Shown here piece by piece: positions 12,597-24,100 of a DNA stretch of 64,000 bases; positions within the stretch are counted from its first letter, which is position 1, and each line of letters opens with the position of its first letter. Below the pieces are notes generated by a model. It saw only the letters and a program-made list of their open reading frames with translations, was not told the DNA's origin and searched no databases. Both the position numbers and the translations under genes were made by a program. The DNA is from Pelodera strongyloides (Eukaryota; Nematoda; Chromadorea; Rhabditida; Rhabditidae). The stretch lies in contig JAANDG010000056.1 of the NCBI GenBank assembly GCA_036852015.1, forward strand, positions 310,001 through 374,000, given 5' to 3'.

Positions 12597-13490
12597 CATA
12601 TACTACTTCATCTTCTTCATTCAGTTACTTTATCTTTAGTGACGCACACCCTGTGGTGTTATTTAATAAACAAATAAATAAATTTCCTCAGTGCACAGTG
12701 AACACTGAACACAAATCTCATACATATGTCAATGAGAATGTCAAATCGCATTGCTCATCTGTTTCCGTTTATATGTTGGTTTCTAATTGTCATCCTCGGA
12801 TGCACACTTTTTGGTGTATTTAATAATAAATAATAACCACATCGTTCAGTACAATTCAACGCAACGTTTCGTCATGTGCCTCACCAAATAAACCAAGACA
12901 ATCATTGGGTGGAGCTTATCGTTAGCATGCATTAGCATAAATGAAACCTATTATAAAGCCACTATTTCCAGTAAATGGGCATTTTCTACCATTTTTTGCT
13001 ATGTTTACTCAAAGTGAACAAAATTTGTTTAAAGATCTTTCATCATCTTTAATTTACGGTACGTTTCAACATTCCTTCACCCAAAAACAACAAAAAACTC
13101 GGATCCTGCTCCAAAAAAAACTCCGATTATGTTCCGAGTGGTTTTTGGAGCAGAATCGGTATTTTTTCGGATCCACTCCGAATTTTTTTGGAGTTTTCGT
13201 TTTCCTGTGTATACTGTAGGGCAGAAATTGACGATAGAAAAACAATTTAAACAAACCTTGCCAACACAATAAAATATTTTTAACATTCAGGAATCTTAAC
13301 TCAGCTACTCGTCGTCTTATTTATACTTCAACAATGTGCTGTAGGTTTTCTTTTGCATTTTCTTTTTCATTCGACACCCTTTTCCGATTTGGTGCGGAAT
13401 CGGTGCCATATGTGTGCGATGTAAGAACTATCATGAGAATAACACATGATAGTTCTTATATCTCACTCAACTAGGTCTCAACGTGAAAAT

Positions 13491-13582
13491 TACGGCGTGC
13501 ATGCGGCGTGGAAAAAAAGTGGCGCGCCGTTGCGTTCTGGCGTGCAGGTTGCCTGACGCAAGGTTGCCGCTTCCACGCCAAT
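13491..13582. repeat. dispersed repeat R2, copy 1
   Basis: Sequence rich in GGCGTGCA, GCGGCAAC and GTGGCRCG words, matching 26710-26803 and partly 23190-23225. Words of the left part recur inverted on the right, so the unit is partly self-complementary. Non-coding. Confidence 0.6.
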
Positions 13583-14116
13583 TTTCGCCAATTTTCGTCA
13601 GTGCTCATCTTGTAAATTTACGCACAGCAACTTCCCGAACAATCAAATGTCGATGCGGAGGCATCATGTCTACCTCCCCTGCAAAATGTTTCGGCAACTA
13701 AAAGCTGACTAGCTCGTAGCTCAGCTCGATCTAGGAACATGATTTACGCCCTGACCGGCCCAAATGGTCCGCTAGAAATTTGCTTTAGAAATTAGCAAGG
13801 CAATTGGTATCATTGAGGGTAATTATGTTCCAGCGTCGTCGTGTCTCAACTGAACAGAGCGGCTCCGTAAAATTTCCACCGCTCCGCACTGATGTTAGTG
13901 CATATGAAAGCTACTCGGCATCATTGGCAGAGCCAGCATACGGGACAGCATCGAAGTTGAATGTTTGTATTTAATATAATAATAATAATTTCCTTTTTAT
14001 TTTACTCAGCATCCAAAGTGAATGTGTGTAGCTTGAATATATAACAATAATAATAGTGCAAGTCTTATGTTATTTTACACATCGTCGGTTCGGTAATAAA
14101 ATAATGATAGTAAAAC

Positions 14117-14124
14117 TTTAGCTA
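14117..14124 (+). other. candidate spliced-leader acceptor
   Basis: TTTAG followed by CTA and then the proposed ATG at 14125. An acceptor-like motif with no upstream exon, directly before a start codon, is what nematode trans-splicing predicts. This supports the start chosen for the small plus-strand gene. Confidence 0.45.
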
Positions 14125-16003
14125 ATGGCGGCAGACTGTGGTGAACCACCTGGAGCAGAAGTACTAGCTAGACACGTAAAGGTGATTTAAACTATTATTA
14201 TTAAACATACTGTAGTTGCCAATATCTAATCTAATGGTAAGCTCAGGGTGTTATTTTTTTATATGAAAAAAAAATGTAAATTTATATAATCGTGACTAAA
14301 AACTGCACTATATCACATAACACTCAACATAACACTCAATACAGAGTAATCAACAACTACGCAGTATGAACCGAAGTTATTTTCCAAAAGTAACTACTCC
14401 TTTCAGCAAGACTTCTACCCACAACTCGTACTGCAAACGGAATGTATCACAAACACAAATTTTACGGTCGGGTTTTTTGTAGCCACTAATTATGGGCCTA
14501 GCGGTGTAGTGGATGCCGCGTCAGTGCCTCAAACAGGGCAAGGCGTCGAAGGTTCAGTTCCGCAGAGTGGCAATCGTTATTTGACTAGTTGGCGCAAATG
14601 AAATTGAGTGGCGTGTTTTCGGTGCGCCTGATCAGCGCTGGCTGAAAGGGGCCCGTGTAGCTCCCGCGTCTCCCGTCCTGTAGGAGTCTCCCGCGCGTGG
14701 AAAATTGTCCCAACGTCTACGTGCCGCTGCTTACTATTCCCGCAGTAGTAGCTGGGGAGGTTACTCACGGATACAAGCATACTACTACTGGAGTCATAAA
14801 AGCGTATCACCGTGGGATTGGTAAAAAAGTCATGTAAAACGGAAAGATTGATAAAGATGCTTTCAGGCCGTGCGCAAAGCATTGGGAGCAATCAAACACA
14901 AGCCAGCTCCAACGCGTATCTCTCAAACACAAACGGGATCGCGGTTAGTTTAGTAACTAATCTTCACTTTAATTCATTTTAGTTTTGCTTTATGCGGTAG
15001 CTTAAAACCTACGCCTCCTCTAGGTTGACGGGCAGCCTTACACAATGTATGTTATTTGACTTTCCAAATTCAATGATGAGAGTACCTTTCATTGATTGGC
15101 ACATTTGTGGCGCTACCCTCGCCCCGAAAAAGTTCCGTTTTTCCCTACAATAATTTCTCTTTCAGAAATAGTAAAACTGTTCGAGTATTGCCGTCTGCCA
15201 AAGTCTACATCGTGTATGGTTTCGATACGTGTCGTGCCCAGGATGACGATCCACAAGATACGGTAAGGGTACCTTTACTCTAAAGCGGAGGGGACAACGG
15301 TAAGGGTACCTTTACTCTAAAGCGGAGGGGACAACGGTAAGGGTACCTTTACTCTAAAGCGGAGGGGACAACGGTAAGGGTACCTTTACTCTAAAGCGGA
15401 GGGGACAACGGTAAGGGTACCTTTACTCTAAAGCGGAGGGGACAACGGTAAGGGTACCTTTACTCTAAAGCGGAGGGGACAACGGTAAGGGTACCTTTAC
15501 TCTAAAGCGGAGGGGACAACGGTAAGGGTACCTTTACTCTAAATCGGAAGGGACACTATCATAGAAAGAGTAAAGGTAAGTCGTACTGTCGTACAGGTTT
15601 TCAGCAAGATCGGACATATATATACAGTAGCTTTGACAATTTGACATTCACAATTGACAGAATGCTCAAAGTACTGTGGCAATATCCACATACAAAGCGA
15701 GTATATTTTATATTGCCATCTACTGCTGGATTCGAACTCTGGTCACTTGCGTGGGAGTCTAACCAACAGTTACTGCGCTACGAGTAATATAACCGGTACC
15801 TCTTTTAGGTCGACGACAAGTCCTCGGCCAGCGGTGAGCGTATCGAGCAGAAGATCGAAGAGGTGCTCAATGAGCACGAGCAAGGAAAGGAGAAAGAGAA
15901 GGAGAAGGACACGACCTCTTCTGAGGAGGCCGGAAGGAAGAAGACGTCGACTCCTGAATTCAAATCATCAGAACCATGTGGTCTACCAGGACAGACTGGA
16001 TGA
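14125..16003 (+). CDS. small unrecognised protein, charged C-terminus
   Basis: Proposed exons: 14125-14175, 14407-14471, 15166-15262, 15809-16003, together 408 bp in phase (135 aa). The last two exons are the best supported: exon 3 follows TTTCTCTTTCAG and ends ACG|GTAAGG, and exon 4 follows CTCTTTTAG and joins in the same frame. Exons 1 and 2 are weaker; the exon 2 donor (GTTTTTTG) is poor. The protein has a hydrophobic or mixed N-terminal half with KVYIVYGFD near residues 50-60, then a very charged tail from about residue 72 with a predicted helix (ERIEQKIEEVL) and a GKEKEKEKD run. I do not recognise a family. Overlapping AATAAA signals at 16017-16027 fit a 3' end. Introns hold tRNA-like sequences and a minisatellite that repeats the exon 3 donor. 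Confidence 0.5.
14491..14572 (+). repeat. tRNA-like sequence (SINE head or pseudo-tRNA)
   Basis: TAGCGGTGTAGTGGATG (A-box-like) and GGTTCAGTTCC (B box) at tRNA-like spacing, in intron 2 of the small plus-strand gene. The acceptor arms do not pair convincingly, so I do not call a functional tRNA. Confidence 0.5.
15260..15556 (+). repeat. 37-bp minisatellite, 8 copies, each with a splice donor
   Basis: Eight copies of a 37-bp unit beginning CGGTAAGGGTACC at 15261, 15298, 15335, 15372, 15409, 15446, 15483 and 15520. The first copy overlaps the end of exon 3, so the functional donor ACG|GTAAGG is repeated at 37-bp intervals into the intron. The first seven units are identical; the last has two substitutions. 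Confidence 0.95.
15718..15790 (-). repeat. tRNA-like sequence, minus strand
   Basis: On the minus strand, GTAGCGCAGTAACTG (A-box-like) and AGTTCGAATCC (B box) at tRNA-like spacing. The arms pair poorly. It lies in the last intron of the small plus-strand gene and is probably a SINE head or pseudo-tRNA. Confidence 0.5.
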
Positions 16004-16029
16004 TTATAGGAAGTAGAATAAAATAAACA

Positions 16030-18168
16030 TGCCCCTTTATTCAACGATGTTTAATCAATAGAGGGGTGTTCAAGGATTATGACACATTAGTACTGCACAG
16101 GTCTTCCATTTTGTAATAAATAAACCAGTTGCCATGGTTACTGATATGTACTATGAAGGGCACTATCTTTCCTAAATATCTTGATTCTTTTCTGGGCTTG
16201 ATATTTTCTAGAATTTGCCCATTGTCACTGTTATTGTTATTTTCATTTTTGTCATTGATGACGAGGTAGAAATCTAACAAATCTGTTATTTTTGAGCAAA
16301 AGCGTAGACTGAGGAGTTCTGAGCTGAGAGCGACGCGAGGGAAAACTTGTGCAACGTAGCTGCAGCTCCCGGTAGCTGCTGTGGTAAGACGGTAAGACGT
16401 TAGCAGCGGCGCTATACCTACGATATTGCCCGTAAGCAGATCTAGGAATGCACCCGAGAATGGGCTACGTACGCCATTTATATTACAAGCTACTAGACCT
16501 AAACCCAGGAGGTGACAAAGGTATTTCTCTCGCTACAATTTCAATCTATCCTCTATCGGTAGACAACGCAAATGGCAGAAGATTTGTACCAATACCTTAT
16601 TACCTTTTGAATACCATGATGACTTCAGCCTCGAGGTCGATTTAACAGTTGCGAGCCAACGCTGAATCCTATTGCTGAGGGCGATCTTTGGGTTGCTGGT
16701 TTTCTGAAATTATGAGAATTGACTGATGAGCACGACGTGCGGGGCTCCCGAGGTTTTGTTCAATAAAAGTAAGACCGCGCATTTACACTTTTTATTGAAT
16801 TCCCGTGTTTCACCTATGTGGCATTTGCCTAAGAACACCGCCATTGTAGAGGACGAATCAATTAAGTGGCGCGTGAAACGGATAATATCAAACTCACATC
16901 GATGCATACTGAATTTGTCGACCTAGTCCATGCAAAGAAATTGAGCATCGAAAGTTCAGCGACTGAGTGAGGACCAAAATTGTTTACATTCGAAAAATAT
17001 AATATAATATCTAGAAAAAAGGAATAAAAGTAAAAGAAGTAGTTATAGACAAGAGCAAGCTGCCACCGCATGCCTACCCGCGCACATTGCGAACCTGTCG
17101 CCGCACACTAGCTACATTCAAAATCATGGCCTATAACTATAAACAGTACCCAATAACCATTTTGCCGTAGACCCAAACTACGAGACTAGGATAACCAATT
17201 GAGTACGATAGCAATAAACTTTACTTGGAAATAACCGTACAAACAGAACAAAACACATTTCAATCACTTTATTTAACTCCTTTTCTAACTTTTTTTCTGA
17301 AACGAGTACAGTAAATTTGTCATTTGTAAGTAACCACATTATAGGTTCTTCCCAAAAAGAGGCCAAAAACCATGTGGTGCAATTGCTTGCCGAAAAATGT
17401 TTTCTCATACTTTCATCAAGTTTAATTTCGAGTAGGAATGCAGTTTAAACTTCGCGAGCCGTTTGGGTTTGCTCGCACACGTTACGGTATTGTAAGGTAC
17501 ACTCAGCTCTATAGCTGTGAAATGGTGTATAAAGTACGATAATACTTACTACCCTATTCCATAGTAACGTAGTTCATAAAACACTGCATTCCTACTCAAA
17601 ATTCCTAAATAATTTGCATACGAACACAAAAAGTACAAAAGAAAAAATGGGCGGGGCGACGAGAAAACCTTTTCTATGCGGACAGTGTTATGTACTTTAA
17701 GACCTAAATGATTAATAAGTGCTTAAATTGACAGACCATATAGGGGAGCGAGAGTGGGAGACGGCAGAGACACCGTGGTACTGTAATGTGCCGGTTACCG
17801 GATTACTGTAAGACGGTCAGGCGGGGGTCGAAGGATAGTAATTTGCGGGTATTTAGTCAAACATGGCCTAGGCCCAGGCTCAAGCCTAGACCCAGACTTA
17901 CGCTTAGACTTAAATGGATAGTAACTTCATACAGAGCATCAAGAATAGTTCTCAAACTAACAACTCTCCCACACTCGCTTTAAAATATCGATCAATATTG
18001 GAGAGAAAAATGCGTTTAAAATACTACTATCAAAGGGGTCTGAAATAAACATATGAGACAAGGCGGGTTGCGACTTTGGGATCATAACAGCACTAAGGAG
18101 TTTTAGTGATCCAATTTAAAGACCCAAAGGTCCCTAACTAGACCCTAGGACCCTAAGACCCTAGGGCC
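16030..18168. other. intergenic, no gene seen
   Basis: Between the 3' end of the small plus-strand gene and the stop codon of the kinase gene. Several short open frames exist on both strands, but none has consistent splice signals or a recognisable motif. Near 17870-17920 and 18120-18180 there are degenerate GCCTAG/CCCTAA-like hexamers. Confidence 0.6.
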
Positions 18169-21100
18169 CTAAGAACCCGCAAATAGGGTGTCCTTAAGTG
18201 AGACTAGTTGCTTATGAAGTTGTTTCATCGTAGGTCTTTGTGAGGCTTCTTCATACCAGCACGAACGGATCAGCAGGTTCACCTCACGGGGAACTGCCTC
18301 GGGAATCTGAAATTATATCAATTCAAATGTGTTCAAAACACCCCATCAATGCACACATACACACAAGCATCCGTGCACAAACAGACGCACCCACGCACAC
18401 ACACGCACACACGCAGACACACGCACACGCACACACACATAGACACACGCAAGCACACACGCAACAAGCAAGATCCCATGGCGACGTGACGGACACGGAC
18501 GGTACGGTAATCAAAGCTACGGTAATTTTTGTAACATCAACGTTTTCCATAGACCGAACCAAGCCCAGTTACCTCACTACGTAGCTGCGAGCCGTCGGTG
18601 AGGCCCTTTCGAACTTCAGGGTTTCTCAATCCTGAAAATGAGTTTAAACTTCTATAGTTTTGCCACAAACTTGGCATGAATAAGCCCAGTATAAGTCTAG
18701 GACTAGTACACTAGTATTTTGAAGAAACCAAGTAAACGTTTTTTTTTTTTGAAACACGACGTGGACGACTGAATTCTTACGTATTTATGCTAATTTACTC
18801 GAATTTGGCTCGATTTTTTGTTCAAATTTACGCTCATTTCCGTAAGCTGCATAAGAATGCTGGTGTACCCGATGGGTTTCAAAAACCGGCCGGTATTTCG
18901 CTTTAACATAAAAGTACCAGTATATGGCTCGTTGCCATCTGCGTAAATTTCGCAAATCAATATGCCAAAGGCCCAGACGTCGGTTTTTGGTGAAAACTCC
19001 ATTTTTAAGAGGATCTGAAAAAAATTAAACTAAATTTAAATACTTATTTCATATCTGTTCGGTCGGAAAAACAAACCAAAAAGACCAGAACAGGCTGGAC
19101 CGTGTATTTGAGGCACGGGACCCGCGCGGAGTTCAGATCTTTTGCGAAGACGGGAGACGGGTCCTAGCCCTAACCTTTTTTATACCATATTCCAGCACTC
19201 CTCGCCAAAACGAGAATATTCTTCCGTACAACAGAATACCTAAAGTCTATCTTTATCTAATCACAGTCGCAAATTTATTTTCGCCAACGCCACCTCCAAT
19301 TTTCGCCCTACCTTTCGCCAACATTTTTTGTGTTTCACCAATAAACAATCCATTAACTCACCTCCGGTGCGAGCCATTTGATGGCCAAGTTGAGGCCACT
19401 CTCGACAATCGGCTGTCCTTTATGGTGTATGGAAAGACCGAAATCCGAGATTTTGAGCTGAAATTTAGGAAGTATCTTGCTGGTTTCTGAGGTGAAAATA
19501 GAAACGTTTCTTGCGTTACCTGAGCATTTTTTTTCACGAACTGTCGAAGTGGAGGAAGTAAAGCTGGGTACCATAGTACCGTACCAGAATATATCTCAAA
19601 GCAAAATACTGGCCGGTTTTTGAAACACATCGAGTACACCGGAATTCTTATGCAGCTTATGCAAATTAACGTAAATTATAATTAAAAAAAATCGAGCTAA
19701 ATTCGAGCAAATTAGCACAAATACGTAAGAATCCAGCTGTCTACTATGCGTTTCAAAAACAGGCCGGTATTTCGCTTTAAGCTTCGAGCCATATCACACC
19801 TGATTACTGTGTGAAATCAAACAATTCCTAGCGGCGACGTCCCTGTGCAATAGCCTGAGTTTGTCGAGGTATCTAAAAGAGCAAATACAGAAGTGTCCTT
19901 ATATAGAATATGTGAAGGGCAGAAAGCAGAAAATGGAGGGGCGGAAAATAGGCGACATTACTGGCGACAGAAAATACCATTCTAATGTGAGACACGCAGA
20001 GAAAAAGACAGGGAATTCTCCACAGGGAATTGAGTGGTGAATTTGGCCTCAGGTAACGTTACCCGTCGTTTATGGGGAGAATACGGGGTGAGTTGAAGTG
20101 TACTTACAGCTCAAACTCCTAAACAGAACGATAGTCTCTTCTCTACCTGAGTCCCGCAGCCGCTTCTGTGGCAAACTGTAGGTATTGTTGCTTCGACGTC
20201 TTATTCGCATTCTCTTTCAAGACCTAAAATAATTATACCGTGTTTCTGAATACCGTAAGTGTAATGAGAAAGCGCAATGTTTATTCTATCTCCCCGTAAT
20301 CTACTAGACTATCTATGCATCTCGCAAGCGTCGACGGAACTGTGCACCACATTTGGTTGAAAACTTGACTTTGAGGGAACCATTAGATAGTAAGTATGGT
20401 AAGCAGTATGGCGCAATTTTCCCTACCTTTAATAAACTGCCATTCGCTGCGTATTCCAATATCAGCATAAGTGGTTCTTGCATGGATCCGAGACCCACAA
20501 AACATATCACATTATCGTGCCTAAATAACAGGGCATTCTAAGTGAGGTACATACATTTCCGCTCTGCCGCATACACTGGTAAAACACCGCGCTTCGCCGC
20601 ACCAGAGCCGCGTATCTTAGGCTCAGCAAGGGCTAGAGTGAGGGGTTAATGTGTGTGCAAAAAAGATGTAGAATCCGATGTAACGCTCATCAAGCACACT
20701 TTCTGGAGCGTACGTGGTAGGTGCATCGCCTTTTTTCGAAGTGTGCCGCTACAATTCTGCACCGGTCGCGCACACCTGGCACACCCCGCCAGATCACAGC
20801 AGGTGCACCAGTTCCTGTTTTTATGCGAAATGCGTCCGAAGCTTGTCCAACTAGTTGAGAAGTAACAATGTAATAAGTTGCTTACTTCCATTCTAAGCAT
20901 GGCTCCCCTCTAACTTCCCTTTTTTCTTGCAATCCCTCCCCCTTCTTACTTCAACATTCGCATCCTTTCGGCCTCTTGCAAGAAGCTCGCCCGACGTTGC
21001 AAGTCTTCTGCGGTACCAGTGCTCTGCAAAAAAATAAAAGTTTCCTAAAATGTCACAAACCGCATATATCTTCATTTCTTATCCAAAAAATCTATGCAGT

Positions 21101-24100
21101 TCTGCTCACAATCAGCCATTTTCTTATGTAATATCTAGACACTTATACAAATAACACATCGTAAAGAGATGGATGGTGAGACATCTTACGTTACATAAAA
21201 TAATATAAATAAACAAAGATATGTGAATTGTATATATCAATATATCCCGTGCTCCTCTCCCACCTCCCCCCAAATCCCACCTTATATGTCTTCACGGCAA
21301 AGTAGGTGTTCTCGCCCTGTATCTGCGCCCGATATACTTTTCCGTATTGTCCGCGTCCAAGTCTGCCTTTCACAACAACTTTATCGTGTTGAATTATCCA
21401 AGACTGAAAATCAAAAGCAATTAGAGGGATAGGTTCAGCTCGAATTGCACCTTTTTTATAATTTATATTGATAGTATGACCTATTACGGTCAAAATGCGA
21501 AAATTGCAGTAAATTTCCTTTGCTCCTCGAGCCTCGAGGTCATACTATCAATAGAAATTATAAAAAAGGTGCAATTTGAGGTGAACCTATCCCTTTAAAG
21601 GGAAGGACCGTTCCTGGATCTAGTCCTGCACTCAAAGCTAACGTAATGGTCTCGTCTTTAGCTTCACCCCCACCCATTTTCAACCTTCCCATATATGAGC
21701 ACTGACGAAATTCCGCGGCCGTGCCGCGCGAACCGCGCCCGCGACGCAGTATTTTGAGGCGCCGCCGCAAGTCGTCATAGGTACGCCAAATGAGCTATGT
21801 CTAATTACCCTAATTGCTCTAAATGGACTACCAACCGGTATTATGGCTGCATTTTTGAGTACAATGGGCAGCTCGCGATGAAGACACTCCCGTGTGGTCA
21901 TATAATAGGTGATCATAGCTTGGATAGTGTCAAAACTCCGTGCAGCCACGTAATAACGATTACCCTGAAAAGACGAATAATTAAAAAAAGCAATTGAAGA
22001 TGAAATTATTACCGAATAGAGGCCATGGCGAAAACATGTGGCGCGCTTTTTCATGTGGCGCAGCACATTAGCCACAAATGCGCCATACGTGTGCCACAAT
22101 AGCGCCAACTGAAATTATCCACCGGGACAACCCATGCGGAATCATCAAACCCGTGAGAAGAAATATGTGTTCTGTGGGCACAATTTAAAATAATAAACTG
22201 ACCGTTGATTTAACGGGAAAGCACTTTCCACGGCCTTTATGACGCACGACGAGGATTAGCACCTGAATGTGAAGTATTTAGAATATTCGGAAACTCTTCG
22301 GAGAATCCTCGGAGAATGTGAAGTATTCGGAAACCTAGAAAAGGCGATCAACAGCCATAAAAATGTCTCACTCTATCACGGCTCACGCTTGATTATTGAA
22401 AAAATTGAGCAAACATACAACTAGAACGGTTTATATCTTAAAGGGACAGGCCCATCAAAATAAACCTATGTTTAAGATACGTTCATAATGACTATCAAGC
22501 ATTTTTGTTACAATATATACAAACTAAATTTCACCATTATTCGCCCTAGACAACTTTTTTCCAATGCGCTCAACGCATATGTATACCATAAAACTGCAGA
22601 TTTCAAAGCTATATATGCAAATTTTAATCGCATTATAATTTCACGATAAATTTGCATTGACGACAAGGATATTTGCGGCGTTACGGTATACATTTAAGCT
22701 GAGCGCATCGGAAAAAAGTTTTCCATGACAAATAAATGTGAAATTTAGTTTGTATATATTGTAATAAAAATGCTTGATAGTCACTATGAACGTATCGTAA
22801 ATATAGGTTTACTTTGATGGGCCTGTCCCTTTAAAGCGAAATACCAGCCGGTTTTTGAAACGCATCGAATACACCAGAATTCCTATGCAGCATATGCAAA
22901 TGCACGTAAATTAGAATAAAAAAAATAAGTTGTCCACGATGCGTTTCAAAAACCGGCTGTTATTTAGCTGTAAGCCGCCAGTAAAAAACATGGTCACACA
23001 CAGAACTGAAAAGCCAGTTAAAGTTGTAAGAAATATATAACGATATAAAACAAAACAAAATTGACTTCTTTATCAAAGGATTCCGGAGCCATCATGCACA
23101 TTAAAAAGTCGCCGTCCTGAAAAAAAAAGATAATATGTAAATATTAGCCACTTTCCTCATGTTATCACGCCAACAGCCCGAGGCCAAATGCCGTTAGTAC
23201 GGCGTGCAAGCGGCAACTTTACGGCGGGCGTAGATCTTCCCAAAATGTCTGACCAAAACTAACCCGTCTCAAGAAAACCTCCAAATCTTTGGCCTGTATG
23301 TAACCAAAATAATAAGTAGTCGCAAAAAGTGTCTTGTCCAAAACCGTTTCCACATTGTAAGTTGACGGCCGCGGTTTCCTATATTTATATTCAGAAGATA
23401 TCGACGACGCAGTATCGACAAACAAAATTGCATATCATATTGTTAGCTGATCATATTGATATCTTCTTACTATATAAAGGAGAAAGGTACGATTTTGTTT
23501 TTACGATCGCAACGTTTTTCTACGTCTCAGGCGTTTGTATTAGTAGGCCAACTTTTCGCAACTCTCCAAAATAACCGTAATTGAATCTTGTTACATAAAC
23601 TTCGGAATATACGCTTCAGACTTTTCAAATAAATAGTCATGAAATATAAAGCGTGCATTTTGTAGCCCAACTAGTGGCAAAATATAGTAAGATGCACTTC
23701 CTTCAAACATCTTTCTAGCGTCGCTGTGAGGTCCATCACCTTTCCTCGTTTTAATTCGCGCAAGGTTGGCTTGCGTTGCGGGGCAGCAACTTCTTCCAGC
23801 GTAGATTGCTACGTAAGTTGCCTTAACTTACTCAGGGTAACTTACATGGTCTCCGCTCCTTTGTCGTCTCTGGTCTCTCCCTCAGTTACAGTACACTGTG
23901 ATCCAGTAGGCGCAACCGGGCGACCGTCAGCGTCCCTATAAAAATTGCTTCAGTTACCCAAGTTTGAGGGTTTAATTACCCAAGTTTGAGGTAATTGAGG
24001 GCCCAATTACCCAAGTTTGGTATTCCCCTGATGTGGCATAGGACGGAACTGTGAGACATTTCAGTTAGCATACTGTTGCCAAAAATTTTCCGACGGTTGC

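Noticed and set aside
23736..23808. Extra kinase exon (frame beginning QSTLEEV)
   Set aside because: Exon 24744-24887 joins exon 23264-23378 directly in phase; inserting this segment breaks the frame.
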